Positions 12,701 to 25,422 of a stretch of 64,000 nucleotides of DNA are shown here, piece by piece. The notes beneath the pieces were generated by a model. That model was not told where the DNA came from, did no database searches, and saw nothing but the letters and a program-made list of their open reading frames with translations. Source of the DNA: Marchantia polymorpha subsp. ruderalis (lineage: Eukaryota > Streptophyta > Marchantiopsida > Marchantiales > Marchantiaceae); contig AP031354.1 of assembly GCA_037833965.1 (NCBI GenBank), forward strand, positions 5,992,001-6,056,000, in the 5' to 3' direction. Each line of letters opens with the position of its first letter. The first letter of the stretch is position 1. The translations under genes and the position numbers were made by a program.

Positions 12701-13800
12701 ATAAATACATTGTTGCTGGAATATGAACCAAATCAATCATTATTCTATTTGGAAATTTTTCTAATATGCAAACAGCTCGATGTAGATGATTAAACATATT
12801 TCAGTAGAAAGATGCGAATTTGCTATAACATACTGTTGGAATCTATCCACGATGTTCAAGATTGGCTTCAAAAGCTAAAACTTGACGTTGAAAATTGATA
12901 TATTCGAGGGCAATCGAGCATAAAGTTCATAACGGTAGTGGAGAACAATTCCATGAAATGCGGAAAGTCACACCCTAATTTCTAGATCCATCTCTAAACT
13001 TCTTAACTGACATGTTTAACTCATTCTTAAAATACTCATATGAAGTGGGAGTGCGTAAATCGGGAAATACTGGGTATCCGTGCATTATTCGAGGGGTCTA
13101 TCTTGAAACCCGTTTTAACACAACGGGTTTAATGCAAATTTAATTCATAAAGACGACTTAGATTCTGATGGATAGATATCTGATGTCCTACAGAAGTTAA
13201 GAGCACATGATTTTATAGTACGTGCCATTGAAACCTCGACACGTTTTTTGAAGCCTCGACAAGGACATCCACTTGAAGCTATCTCTTGGGGCCTCTGACC
13301 TTGTCAGGGACAATTCCTCGTCTGCCTCTCCATTCGTCCGAATTGCGGTTTTGATAGTGCAATGGTCTCGAAACCTTTCCATTCTGAATATTCGTGCAGA
13401 TGTCATGCGCCTGATACAACTCGAGCCTCGAAACTGAATATCGGAGAGTTTGACTTGTTGTGAAATTGTGGCTTCAGATTATTTGAAGAGAAAATGGCTC
13501 TGGTACCTGAGAATATATCAAATTCATCAATCCATATGACTTGTATAACTGAAGGGAATAAGATAAAGAGGTGGTTGAGATTAATCCTACTGTTGTGTGG
13601 TGGAAGGTGGCAATTCATTTGCACTTTAATCTTTCCATCCTTAATGCATTTTGGGCCTCTTGTACCACGTGTGGTCTTCTTTCTGAGAGCGGCTTCCTCG
13701 TTGTAAAATATGCACATGTGGCTAGGTTTTGTGTTTTATGTGAGCCATGCGTTTCTCTAACCACCTTTGCCTTGTTCCTGGCGAGGCTTATCAGAAGTTG
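9719..13800. other. AT-rich intergenic DNA
   Basis: There is no gene. It holds an (ATTT)n microsatellite at about 10155-10193, a diverged direct repeat of about 45 bp (9790-9830 and 10040-10080, sharing GATGCCTAYGTTAGACC), and the interleaved hairpins at 11826-11874. Frames at 13200-13800 are open for 60-100 codons on both strands without recognisable content. Confidence 0.5.
11826..11874. repeat. Two interleaved perfect inverted repeats
   Basis: ATTCGTATTT (11826-11835) is inverted at 11847-11856, and TTGTCAACCCAA (11834-11845) is inverted at 11862-11873. The left arms overlap, so the two hairpins are mutually exclusive and were probably made in sequential copying steps. Confidence 0.85.
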
Positions 13801-14030
13801 AGTTATAATATGGCTCGATCGAGAGCCACTATGGATTACTAGATGACCTGTGAAAACTTGCTTGTTGTGAAGAAATGTGCCCATTCAGACATATAGAATT
13901 AATTAGCTATATACTTCAAGGTCGTCTAATAATCCATCGTGGCTCTCGATTGAGAGATTCTATTTGTCTACTGGCTAGGTTTTGTGTTTTATATTGTATT
14001 TTGTCGGTGTCTAATGGCTAGGTTTTGTGA
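13718..14030. repeat. Direct GGCTAGGTTTTGTG repeats and a 32-bp inverted repeat
   Basis: TGGCTAGGTTTTGTG occurs near 13718, 13973 and 14015 in the same orientation. Between the first two, a 32-bp arm beginning near 13817 (GATCGAGAGCCACTATGG) is inverted near 13920-13951 with a few mismatches, giving a fold-back unit of about 135 bp. No target duplication is obvious. Confidence 0.6.
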
Positions 14031-14720
14031 ATAAGAGATTCTTGATGATCTTCTTGTTTGCATTTGGTTATAACAAAGTATTTCTTTACCATATAAGTAT
14101 TAGTATTGAAGTACATTTCGATCCAGATCTGTATGCAAATATTTTTGAAACCTTATATATGTCTCTAGATGCATAAAAGGGAGTGTGCTACCTTACAACT
14201 TATATTCATGATATTATTTCCAATTTTGAGACTTATCAACAAGTTTATGTTTACAATCTCATCGTATTATTTATATTCTATCGTCTCAAATTGACCTCAC
14301 AGTCATCTTTAACTAAGCTGCCCATGTCATTTCGACGTACTAGAGGCTGAATAATGATTTATTACCTCCAAATAGTCTTGTGATAAGATAAATTTGCTCA
14401 ATCAATTGAGAGTCGATGATATATGAATTATTATGAGGTTTCTTTTTACTTTCACAATGTCAAAATTTCCAATGCAGCAGAGGATAACTAGATTTTATAT
14501 ATTTTAAAGATAATAAGGTTAGTCACAAGAGAAGTATGGAGATATCAGAAAGTAGCTCAACTACATCTAAATGTAATTTATATTTTGCATTGAAATAAAC
14601 CATGGTTTTTTGGAGTAGGCAAGATAGAGCAAGGTTATAGGCGGTTTTTGTGAGTATAAAAGCTAGTCTTTCCATAAACATTCATCATCAAAACATTTCA
14701 TTAAATAACCAGAGATAATT

Positions 14721-15349
14721 GCTTGATGGTACCCATGTGAAACTCAAATTACTTGATGGGAAAAAAACATGTTTTATTTTAACCGCTCAACTCAACGCCG
14801 ATGCGATCGCCGTTGGACATGTTCTAATCAAAGTTCTTATAACTTGATATTTTGTGTTATAGTGTAGATAGTAATTTGACGACTTCACCATGGTGGTGAA
14901 GTACTCTTGCCATATTTGCATCTGAAAAAAAAGCGAAAGCTTCCTACCCATCCTTTGACTCTCAAGATCGATCTATATGGGGTCCGTGTCCCAAGATGGA
15001 TGGGTAAGAGTCAGAAGTAGCTGTGAAAGCCTCTGCAGGAAATCCTGTCTTTACCTGCCAAGAGTATGGGACAGATTTTGCCTTCCATTTGCAAGGACTC
15101 CGTGAGAACATTCATAACCTCCCCCATGTCTTGCCTCTCTGCGCCATTGGGCAGGATGCACGACAGTGGCAATCTCACAGGAGCACTCCTTCTCGCTCTT
15201 ACTCACCGCAGAACAACGGATCCACGATGGTGTTGATTTGTAGTATTTGAACATCGCTGACGATGGACCGTCGAGAGTGTCCCATCGGGTAAAATGAAAC
15301 CTGTTGGTCCCATCAAATTTGTTTGAGTTTACTTGGGGTCCCATCAAGT
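14721..15349. repeat. Candidate MITE bounded by imperfect 40-45-bp inverted repeats
   Basis: The left end (14721-14760) contains GCTTGATGGTACCC and AAACTCAAATTACTTGATGG. The right end (15306-15349), read on the other strand, contains ACTTGATGGGACCCC and AAACTCAAACAAATTTGATG. I could not find a matching target duplication, so the exact ends and family are open. The interior is less AT-rich than the surroundings and has 75-98-codon frames on both strands with no recognised domain. Confidence 0.45.
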
Positions 15350-17820
15350 ATTTTCCTCTAGATAACTTGGATATTCATCCTAAGTTGCTGTTCTATCTTG
15401 ATGAATTACTATTTGTACATTTCTTTGCATAAGGCCTATATTATCTTAAGACATATATGCCATGTGCAATATTTCAATATAGATGAGACACACATTATTC
15501 ATCCTTGTAAGCCTGATTATTTACCACTTTCATTGAGCTTCATGTTGTAAGTTTGAAAATAAAGCTATAAAGTGTATGTCTCAGTATGTTTTGAGCAACT
15601 CTCCACATTTTTATCTTGAAATGGTATTTTTTGAAATTGGTAGACGGTCTACATATTATATGAGTGCTATTAAAGTATAAAATCTTTGACTCTCATTAAT
15701 AAGATGCAGTTCTTGATATAAGTTCCATGATGATGATATGAATGTATTGAAAAAATGTTCAAGCAGCCCTTAATATAACCTTATCTTGAAAATATTGTTG
15801 TTTTTTTTAGCATATTAAGTTTTCACAAAAGTGAAATTTTATTATGAAAACTTTGGTAACAAACATATTTTCGTGCACAATAATATATATTGAAATTTTT
15901 CTTATCTTTTGATCATGTAAAACCATGGATACCAACTTTGATTTGTTACGTATAATTTCATGTGAACCTATCATGTTGAATCAAATTTAAAAGTTATAAA
16001 ATTTTTTTATAAAAAATATATTCAGAATGATTAATAATTTATATGTAATATATTTCCTTCATGTTTGACGAGATATAATTGAACAATCCTTTTATGGTTC
16101 ATATATCTTAGAATAAAATAAAAGTGTGTAACATATTCTACAATGTAAGGTTGATAGTGTTCCAATTTCAGTTCCATCTATGGCGTCTTCCTGTCATCTT
16201 TGTTATCTTATCATCGTGTATTACTCGACATTATTCATCAACATGAATGAAAACCTAGATGCAAAGAACTGATGAATTCATAGAACACAGACACGACTGC
16301 AATATGGTTCTCGTATTACGATATGAACGCCTTCTTGCTTGTACATAATTTCTCTTAATCGCGGTCAAGAGTGTGACTTGTGTGCATTCAAGTAAAAAAC
16401 TCATGACAAGATGAGCACAATTTTTTCAAATTGGATGCGTTAGTATTGGTTTTGGTCACCTAAAGCTTGATCGTCTTTTATGATATAAATATATATCAAT
16501 TATTATATAATACTCAATTATATCATGGCAATATATCGTTTTCACCTCTGTCCCATCCTCGAACTTCACCAGCCTTGCAATAAATCGTGGCCGTAATTAA
16601 AGCAATCCACACCAAAAGTACAGACTTGGTGCATTCGTGACGCCGAGTGACTAATTCAAGAGATCAGATCGTCGAGTCGATCAAACAGAAACAATTTGGC
16701 GCCCGTCGTCGGTCGGTACGAAGGGGGGAGAGCTCATGCATCAAGGCCACCCATCGCAATCGGGCGTGCATGTGGTTGACGGGTCGAATTACGTAAGATC
16801 GAACTCGTGGCTCCTAATTCCCCGTTCCGAATGTCGCCGATCGATGATCGATGATCGATCAGCGAGAGCGTTGCGCCCCGCGCGCGTGGAAATGAGAACC
16901 AACCAGCCAGCCTTCACGAGAGGACAATCGGCCATGTGGCTCATCTGAGTCCACTTGCTGCAGTCGATGGAGGGCGAGCTCACGACGATGCATCCACTAT
17001 GCCTCGGCACAGTCGCCCATGCCTGCTCGAGAAGCGATGGAGGACTCGAATAAGACAGGTCACGAGGCCTCTCGTTTCTACTGTCTAGGACTGCGGGTCC
17101 ATCAATCAATGTCCGCCCTCGGAGGAGGCAGGCTCATGGCACTTCCCATCCCCTCTCATCTGCTGCTGTGACCGGCCCCGGAGCGAGAGAGACTGGTCAC
17201 AGCACATTGGAGCCATGCAGTGCGTCGTCGTCCTGTGTGGCGGTGTGTGCATGCGGACGCTCTCTTCTCATTGCTGGCTGGCCACTGCAGACGGATCGAT
17301 TGAGGAATCAATCGCGGTCCACTCCGGGCACACATTTGCCTTTTTTCCATGCAAGTACAGCTCACGGCTCGGCACACAGTCCTTCTCTACTGTAGTTGCA
17401 GATGATCGTGGGGGGAATCGTGAAGGTCCGCCATGGAAATGCTTCGTTCGTGGTCCAGATCACGGCATCTGCAGCCATAGCTTTGTCAGAGCTCAGCTGA
17501 GCTCGGAGCTGGGATAAACCGCCGGGCCGGCTTTCAGTTGTGTTTGCGTGCGAATGTCGTTCGACAGTGAACGTGAGCGAGTGTTCAAGTTAGGACTCTC
17601 GCTCTTGTCGCCTCTCTGAAATCCCATCCCATCCCATCCTTACTTGGGCTGTGGAGATCTGTCTCGCACCCTGTCCACTGTCCGGAGCTCAGCAGTGCAC
17701 GAAGTGACCTGTCTTATTAGGCTCAACAAAACCTGTCAGGAATAGAGGCACCAGAGGACCGATAACGGTGATGCAGGGAGCGAGTCAGATCGGATCAGCT
17801 CATCTCAGCTCAACTGAACA
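15350..17820. other. Intergenic; becomes GC-richer towards a possible promoter
   Basis: Bases 15350-16540 are AT-rich and empty. From about 16540 composition becomes GC-richer and CpG-containing, with pyrimidine-rich blocks (CCCATCCCATCC at about 17620). This looks like the promoter and 5' untranslated part of the short coding exon at 17821. Frames of 60-105 codons on both strands here are not convincing. Confidence 0.4.
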
Positions 17821-17952
17821 ATGGCAGCAGCAGCAGCAGCAGGAGGAGGTGGAGGAGGAGTGTTTCTCATCCTCGTCCTCGCCCTGCTTTTGCTCCTGTT
17901 AATGGCCGGAGGGCTGAGGGCTCAGGCTGGTCTCGGCTTTGCTAAATTATAG
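17821..17952 (+). CDS. Signal-peptide exon of an unidentified secreted or receptor protein
   Basis: A 43-codon frame starts with ATG at 17821: six Ala, six Gly, then a 15-residue run of Val/Leu/Ile/Phe, then Met-Ala-Gly-Gly-Leu-Arg-Ala-Gln-Ala, a classic cleavage region. It stops after eight more residues. This looks like the first exon of a secreted or cell-surface protein. The only possible donor before the stop (CTG/GTCTCG near 17930) is weak, and I could not find a second exon downstream, where the 125-codon frame at 18130-18507 matches nothing I know. It may therefore be a stub left by truncation. The homopeptide start (GCA and GGA repeats) is typical of plant signal peptides. Confidence 0.45.
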   Translation: MAAAAAAGGGGGGVFLILVLALLLLLLMAGGLRAQAGLGFAKL

Positions 17953-20900
17953 ATAGATTCAAGTCGAACGTGAAGCGCTGGGCCATAAGGAATCAGATCG
18001 TGAAAACCGAACAAGAGTCTTCTTCCAGAAATAATCGTCAACTCATTGTCAGGGTTGAAGCTGATTGATTGATAATCTGAGAAACGGCCTTGGTCGTATT
18101 TTAAGACTCTTTTTTGAAGGCGGAGGTTTGTGGTCCACATGAAGGACGAGAATTATACAATATTATTTCTTCAGCGGTCGATGGTCAAGATACTCACAAG
18201 GTGCAACGCATCTCTGAAACTTGAAGAAGTCGGATTTCATTTTTCAGCTGTCGACACGCTGTTGCACTCGGATTCCGTTCCGTTCCTTGTATGGCAAAAG
18301 ACGGTGTTTACTGCACAAATTTACTCCGATTGCGGTCGGATTCTGAATGAATCTGGAATCCGAGAAGAATGTACGAGTGGGACAAATAAGCAAGACGAAG
18401 TAACAGCAACAGCGTTTCTGCGAGGGGTCATCGAAATCCTAAGTTGCACCCCACTTGGTCAACGTCATCTGAGCTTTTTATATTTCTGTTCTGTCTGCGG
18501 TGCATAGAAATGGTTGCAGGTCACTCCTTCTGGTGGGTGCATCTCCCACGAGTGGATCTTTGATGATTCTCTTCGACTTACCAACATCCAAAAGATGGCT
18601 AATACTTTCGGGCTCTTCTTCCTCTACACAAATCTAATCAAGCTCCATGACGTTCAGATTCAGATCTACAGTCAGTTCAGATTACTACGATTAACAGAAA
18701 ACATGAACAACAGTACTTCCTTACACGACCTTTGAGGAGAAAACTGTATAATCCGCGGGCGTGTTCAAGCACTGCTCGTTTTATCACCAAGTTCGAAGAT
18801 AAATATCCCGATTTCCACCACAGCTAAATGTCACCATCTCCTTCTGCCAAATAGCTTGTACCACGAATGTATCTGGACAACACTTTTCGGCATCTCGGAT
18901 TCTGTTATACATGTATATGGATATGGATGAATAGACTGCTAGAGGATTGCTCTACTACACATGGAAGAACTGGAAAAAACAAAATGCAGAAAGACCGAGG
19001 AGGAGGTCCGTGGGCAGCGTGGGGAGCACATCGTGATTGTTCTCCAGGCAGTTGGTTGATTATCAGGTCGCAGGTATAGCCGGACCGGAATTTAAGTCAT
19101 CCGCCCTCTTTGTCCTCCCTTGCGTTTGGTTGCGCTGGCGGGTAGAGGGACCGGAACTTTGTTTGCCATCTTCATTGATATCTGAGCGTGAATTGCTGCC
19201 TTCCATCTGACGACGACTACATCAGCATCTCTCGAGTTCGCATCATCTGCCATCAAATTCGTGTACAATGTACAAACGAGGGACCGGTTCGGTTCGGTTC
19301 GGTTGGAGCTCATCCCAACGAATTGCAGTAATTGATGACTTGCTGTTCTTTCTTGCACTAAAGCTTAATTTAAGAATACATCACCACGTTACCGTAACAA
19401 TATTGTCAGTCAGCGTTTGATATTTATGCAAGCAAGGTTTCCAAATGTTATGGTATCCAAGATGTGATTTCCTTGTTTGTCTAGGTTAATGGAATTATAA
19501 ACACGTACTTTAAGAAAGCGAATGCAAGGAGTCTACCTGTGGATACAACTTATCGGAAGGTGTCCATGCAAATTATGGTCTTAGTATTAATTTACTCCAA
19601 CGTCCATGTGAAGAGGGTTGTGTTGTAATCACATAAGTTTCTTGAATCTGGATTTGACTTTCATTTCTTTGGACTTTGAAGCAGACGACCTTTCAAAAGT
19701 AGATGTAGGACATGGAACATGAGTTATCTTATCAATAATTTTTGGCATTCTTCTGTCCCAGTTGTCACAATTTGGTTAGAAAGGTATGCAAGCATGGCTA
19801 TGGAGACATCATGGAACATGGAAGTCTGCCTCATGATATTTCAGTACTTTTTAGCATGCTTAGTCAGTTTGTCATTAGTCTCTATCCAGTAGAACATGAC
19901 TTAGTACCGACAAAAGATATTTTGTTGAAGCATACCCACCATTAAGAGTCTACACATTCCATGGTCCACATAATTGAAAGTTACTTTCAGAAAACACGCC
20001 ACGTCCATCCTAAAACATGAATAGCATGTTGCCTTTCTACAGCTTGAGTTGTAATTACACATATGATATGAAACTTAAATGGGTGAGCAGAGTTCTCAGT
20101 GTTGAGGTTGATAATGTAATGTTAAATTAAGATCATCAACGCAACCACACAGTGGTAGCAAATTCACCTAATAGATGCATCTTGCTGTGACGAACGTGAT
20201 GTCACGGAGCCAACACGAAAGCTTGTTCATAATACTAGAGACTGCAGGACGCATGTCTTTCATCATCTTTACCGGCACAACTTGCACTCAAATTTTTGTG
20301 GCAGGAGCTGCAGTTCAGAGCCAAGCTCTATGTCTCATGCTTTACACCCAAATGATAGTCAGGTATATGAAGGCAGTTTAGATTCTTTTCACGACGAAAG
20401 TGTCCTCTACTTTTTTTGGCCTTCCTTCCACCCTCATTAAACTGGTTCCCATTTGTTATCGTTGTCATCGTTTCTTTCCATCTCATATATGTCAGGGTTT
20501 TGCTTCTTTAGGCCATATATATCTAAAAGATTTCACTTTATCTAGGCTTTTTCCGACGAAATATAACGATACAACTTTCAACCAGATAACCTCGCTATAA
20601 AGCCAGCTCCAGCAGCCTATCGCAGTCCTCTGTTAAAGCAAACACTTGTGGCAGTGTCTTCAGTATGAACTGTTCCCGCCATGAAGACAAAAGTATGAAA
20701 GAAATAAAAATTCTTTCCACAGCACAAAAGTCAATAGAACAATGTACACAATTCATTATACTGGGCCCGAATTAGGACCCTGATGACACCTGCAAACGTA
20801 AAATGCTACCAGTTTCATTTCCCAAGCGATGTAACCATCACCTCACAATGGAAGTGGAATTACAGCGACTCTCTAGTGTCTTACAGGCCGCTTATCCATT

Positions 20901-21462
20901 GTTGTGACTAAAAGGCTACTTTCTCTTTAGATTCCAAGTGGATCAGATTCCGTACAGGAGAGGATTACATTCTCGAAAGTGGCAAAAATCCACTATCTCT
21001 TTGTAGACATTTTCCGTCAAGCAGAGATCCTTCTTTGGAGCAGTCGATCCAAGAGAAAATGATCGATCTGGTGATAAATAGAAATTCTATCGATGAAGTG
21101 AAAATCATGCGCAGTTCATCCTAGAAAATGTGTTGTGCCTATAATTCCCGAAGATCACAGTCTGATCTGATGTAAAGGCACATATGCTTGAGAACTGAGC
21201 TCTCTTCTCAAGGAATTACGCAAGGTATGACTAGCAAATGTTAACTGGGAAGCATGTCCTCCAAAATGAGCGATTCCTAGAAAAATCCTAGCCGGATTCT
21301 AATCAGAATATTCATAACCTGAGAAACCTTCAATCACGTCTCTGGGACAATGTGTGATATTTTCACAATCTTAAATTCGGAGACAGACCTCTGTGGAGTA
21401 AACCCTTTTCTCTCTCAGGTTTGTATCAAAACCAGACAGAGAAGCCCAACTTTTCGTGCTGC
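17953..21462. other. Intergenic, no supported gene
   Basis: Small open frames occur on both strands (for example 18130-18507 plus, 19092-19358 minus) without recognisable domains. The last few hundred bases would contain the 3' UTR of the minus-strand TFB4 gene. Confidence 0.45.
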
Positions 21463-24400
21463 TCAGGAAACTTTTCGCTTCTGTGCAGCGGCAGCAGCAG
21501 GGTTGGGCTGCTTACTAGGAGCAAAAATTGCACTGCAGTCACAATGAACAATTCCGTTAGTATATAGATAATAGCGAATGTGACCGAAAGGGTAAAACTT
21601 GAAGATGAAGGTAGCGCCATAAGCCATAAGACAAACTGCATTCCAAAGCCAAATCAAAGAGCTTCCATGCCAAGAATCTGATCATACTTGCAAGTCGTGC
21701 ACGTTCGCTGACCCTTGCAAAATATAGACAAGCACACAGAGCATACGAAACCCATGTCGATAGACTTCTTATGACAGAAGCACCTGCTCCAAACAAAATT
21801 CAACAATTAGCTACCTCGACTACTCATGGTGTAATGAAGTCTTGAAACAAAATATTCAGTGAGATCGAAGGTATTTGCCAAACATAGCCCGAAGACCACA
21901 CGCCTCGTGCCATGGCTGAGAGTTACTTATAACAGCATTATACTGGAGAGGTCATTACGATCGAGTAGTAGTAGGTGCTTGTCAAAGAATAATCAACACA
22001 TTAGTCTATGATTGCTTTGTGCAACATTATCAATTTGCCACATCAAGGTAATCTCTCAAGCTAGCTACATGGAAGGTTCATTACATAGACTAATGAGCTC
22101 AGCTTTCATTTACATGAGGACTTTACTGAGCAAGGCATCAACCCAAAACTTCAAAAGGAAAGATATGCGACGCAATCTCTCAATCGAGGGAATGTCGATT
22201 ACAATTAGCCGAGTCTACTAGATTACTGAGAGTTCACATGCTGAGAAACATGCATAAATATATTCAGAACGGTGACAGGGCCTCTTTAAGGGAATTACAG
22301 CTTAGTATGTGCATAAAGTATGAGCATTGAAACGAGAGATCCACTATGTGAGAAAGTATAAGTCATACTTCTCCACGAGCCGTAAACATCTCAAAACGAC
22401 TGGTGATCTAGTAGGGAGCAAGATGCAACTCACGAGGCACGAAAGTCAACGCCACTTGCACGAGGAAGTTGCAAAAACTTTCTTGAGTATAGATCAGTTG
22501 CAAACACCATCTGCCAAGCAATTTCAACCGAAAGCCACGTCAAAAGTAGGAACTCAAATTTCTACAGCAAGGTAACAAAACTTTCACCCGCCATGATATG
22601 CACGAGCCTGTACTCTTTTCAGTTCTACCACATGCTTCAAAGCAGTTCTTGCGAGCTGCCAGAGATGATAATGATATACTTGGTTTTACAACGTATTAAG
22701 ATAAAGGTTGTTACCCCTCAAAGCTTGCGGGAAAGCTTATGGAGAAATTTTGTAATTATCTTTAAAAAAAATAAAACTTACAGAAAGATACTCGAATAGG
22801 CCTTCCGGTGCAGGCGGCTTCATGTAAATACCCCCTGTAATGTGTGTGGCCTGTCATTGAATATTTCAGTCCTTTAGACTAGATTGAATTCTTTCAGAAG
22901 CAAATGTTGCAGGCTGCACGGTCAAAGGACAAGACGACGAATGAGCAAGACAACTTCCTCATAGAAGAACCCAAAACGCACTGAGCATATGATGGACCAG
23001 GGACCTAGATATCAAGACTAGAGAGATTATACCTGCTGAAGAAATGCTGAGTGATGATTTCCCACGATACATGCATCGATTGGCACCTGCAAACGAAACA
23101 GGTCACAATAAAGTCACATGTCATGCATCTTACGAGAAAGAAGTGTGAGTGGATACATTGTCCCATCCAAGAGAAGTTGCATGTTCCAACATTCCAGGAT
23201 TTTGCCTTCCAACATTTCAGTGCTTCTCACTAACTTACCAGACTACGTTGGGCAGAGAAAATTGCGTTCATCACGGCAATGTACCTGCAAAATGTTGTTA
23301 TAAGACTTTGCGAATGAAAAGCAGAATTCTCTTTAGCCGCATTAAGTGTCACACGACTGCAGGGACACATCCAGAAAAAAAGAAGACCAAATCTGAAGAG
23401 CAACAAGAGAGACACGTACTGCGGTGGAGCATCAGGTGTACCCTGCAAACATAAAATCTGACAATGACAAGAACTTGATTAGCAACGACTGTAGGCCTCA
23501 CTAGGCTGCAAACAAAGAAAATGGAGTACTTGCCAGTTCGTCTGGGCATCTAGTAGTCTGTAACAAGAACAATTCTCCCTCTATCAACATACATAAGACA
23601 TCGTGCTTTAGGGTCCACAGCATCATGGAGGGCCGTGACGTCAAGCGGGTAGTCCCCCTCAAGAAAGAGTAGAGCTAAAACGCTGTAGTCAGGTGAATCT
23701 AACTGGTGGCAACATCTCGGTAACTAATCAGAGCCAAAACTAACGGCAGTGTGGAGAGTCTTACCCTCGGAAGAGGATGAGGAGATGGTCCGCGCAAAAT
23801 CCTTTGAATGTCTGGTATAAGCAGTCAAGGTTACTTCTCATAGCATTATGCAGATGACTTCACAACAAAAGACAACTTCCTCTAGCTTGACGTCCCAAAA
23901 CCTCAGTTAGGTTCGGATGTAATTCGTAGCCAGTAACACTTAAAAACAAAAAATCAATCTACTCTATATTTACTACAAGACTGGTTCATACATTAAGGAC
24001 ATCTGTAGTCCTGTACACAAGATCACTTGGACTTCTTTTAGATACAGCAAAGTGCCATTGATAAAGAACCAGAGAGCAGAGAATATCGATTATCCTCCGT
24101 TCCCTGGTTCAAGTCATAAACGGCCTCCTTTGACATAAAGTCCTCCAGCTTTTGGGTAATCTTTTCCACCACTGATAGTTTCTTGGAAACTCTAGCAGTT
24201 CGAGCATTTTCTGATAGTTCGGCTGCGTTGGAATCGTACAAATATGCACTGTCACGAAACGAGAACAATTTCATTAATGTCGAAGACGACATCTATCAAG
24301 TATAATTTACACATTGCTACCACGAGTCCACCCAACTATATTGCAAATCTCTTGTTCTTGAAGTGGTCTATTTTCTCAGAACGATGCTGGAACACTTCTA

Positions 24401-25422
24401 TCAGATCAGTTTGCCAGACTTGTCTGCGCAGTCTAAAGTGCCAAGCTATCTGAAGTTCAAAAACATCGTCTTAGTTAGGGGGCAAAGTAACCGGAGAGTG
24501 GAATCTATACAACAATGCAAATTCCAGGGCACCCTATGTGGTGACGATGAATAGCAACATTAGGGAAGCCCAAGGTACCAGGAAGTTGCACCGGTCGCAA
24601 TAACCACGATTCGATTAGCTTGATTTAGAAGATGAAGGGAGTTGATGAAGAGGAGCACCTGCAGCAGTAGCAAGAAAACGACATCTTCTGTTACAATCCG
24701 AGGGCTCAACAGACAAACCCAGTCCTCCCGTGTACAAATTCGATATAAACAAGAGACTACACGTCTTCTTCGCTTTCAACAATAAACAACATGTGTAGAT
24801 ATAAACGTTCATGAAATTCCGTACAGAAACTCATCTTTCATTGAAATCACTGGTAAATTATAAATTGCCAACTTCAGAGCACTCAAGCCTGATCATACCT
24901 GACGTTCTCAACTAAAAATTAAGATAAAGTCATGCGATTGAGAAGTAAAATTCTCAGACGTATGTAGACTGATAGAATGCATCTTGTGTCGAAGACAATG
25001 ACACAGCTAAAACAAAACTGATAAAACATTTGAAAATTTCATCATGATGCTATTTTATGCTTTAATTGTTCTCGATTTAAATTCGGGTCTAACGAAAACT
25101 GTAAAATTACTCATACAGCAATTCAGGAGCAGAGTGAAGGGGGAAATTCCTCAGTCCCTTACATGTTCCAGAAACCGGTCAAACGTGAAATTTGCAGGTC
25201 CCGTAGAATGTGCCCCATTGCTTCGACCTCCCCAAAAATAGGGATTTGCCTCCAAGAGAATTACCACCTGACTGATGTCATCTGTATCACCCGTTTTGCG
25301 TGATCAGAAATTCAGCTGATCAAAGTCTGCGCAAGCTGGGACAATCTGCTCAACAACAGCGTAGAGGACCTGCAAATTCATCTGTGCTATTTGAACATAC
25401 CTGTAGCGTTCAATGCATCCAT
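21463..25422 (-). CDS. TFB4: TFIIH core subunit TFB4/p34 (GTF2H3), 12 exons, complete
   Basis: The product is a structural subunit of the TFIIH core complex, which acts in RNA polymerase II initiation and nucleotide excision repair. Coding exons in transcript order are 25422-25401, 25281-25163, 24658-24579, 24248-24046, 23811-23765, 23457-23420, 23284-23239, 23086-23033, 22850-22782, 22510-22434, 21783-21688 and 21532-21463. All introns are GT..AG, and the lengths sum to 921 bp (306 residues plus stop) in one unbroken frame. The start exon is only 22 bp (MDALNAT). Residues 9-230 form the family's von Willebrand-like fold, with recognisable VVILLEANPYFW, LLSGSLSMALCYIQR, ILCLQGTPDAP, YIAVMNAIFSAQRSLVPIDA and FLQQ..HITGG..MKP blocks. 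The C-terminal zinc-binding region has Cys 253, 255, 266, 269, 274, 280 and 283, then a basic tail QKRKVS. Length matches the family (about 300). No defect is seen, so it should be functional. Confidence 0.95.

Noticed and set aside
15051-15347. Minus-strand frame with NKFDGTN, vaguely like a copia Gag start
   Set aside because: The motif comes from the terminal CCCATCAAAT repeats of the 14721-15349 unit and nothing Gag-like follows.
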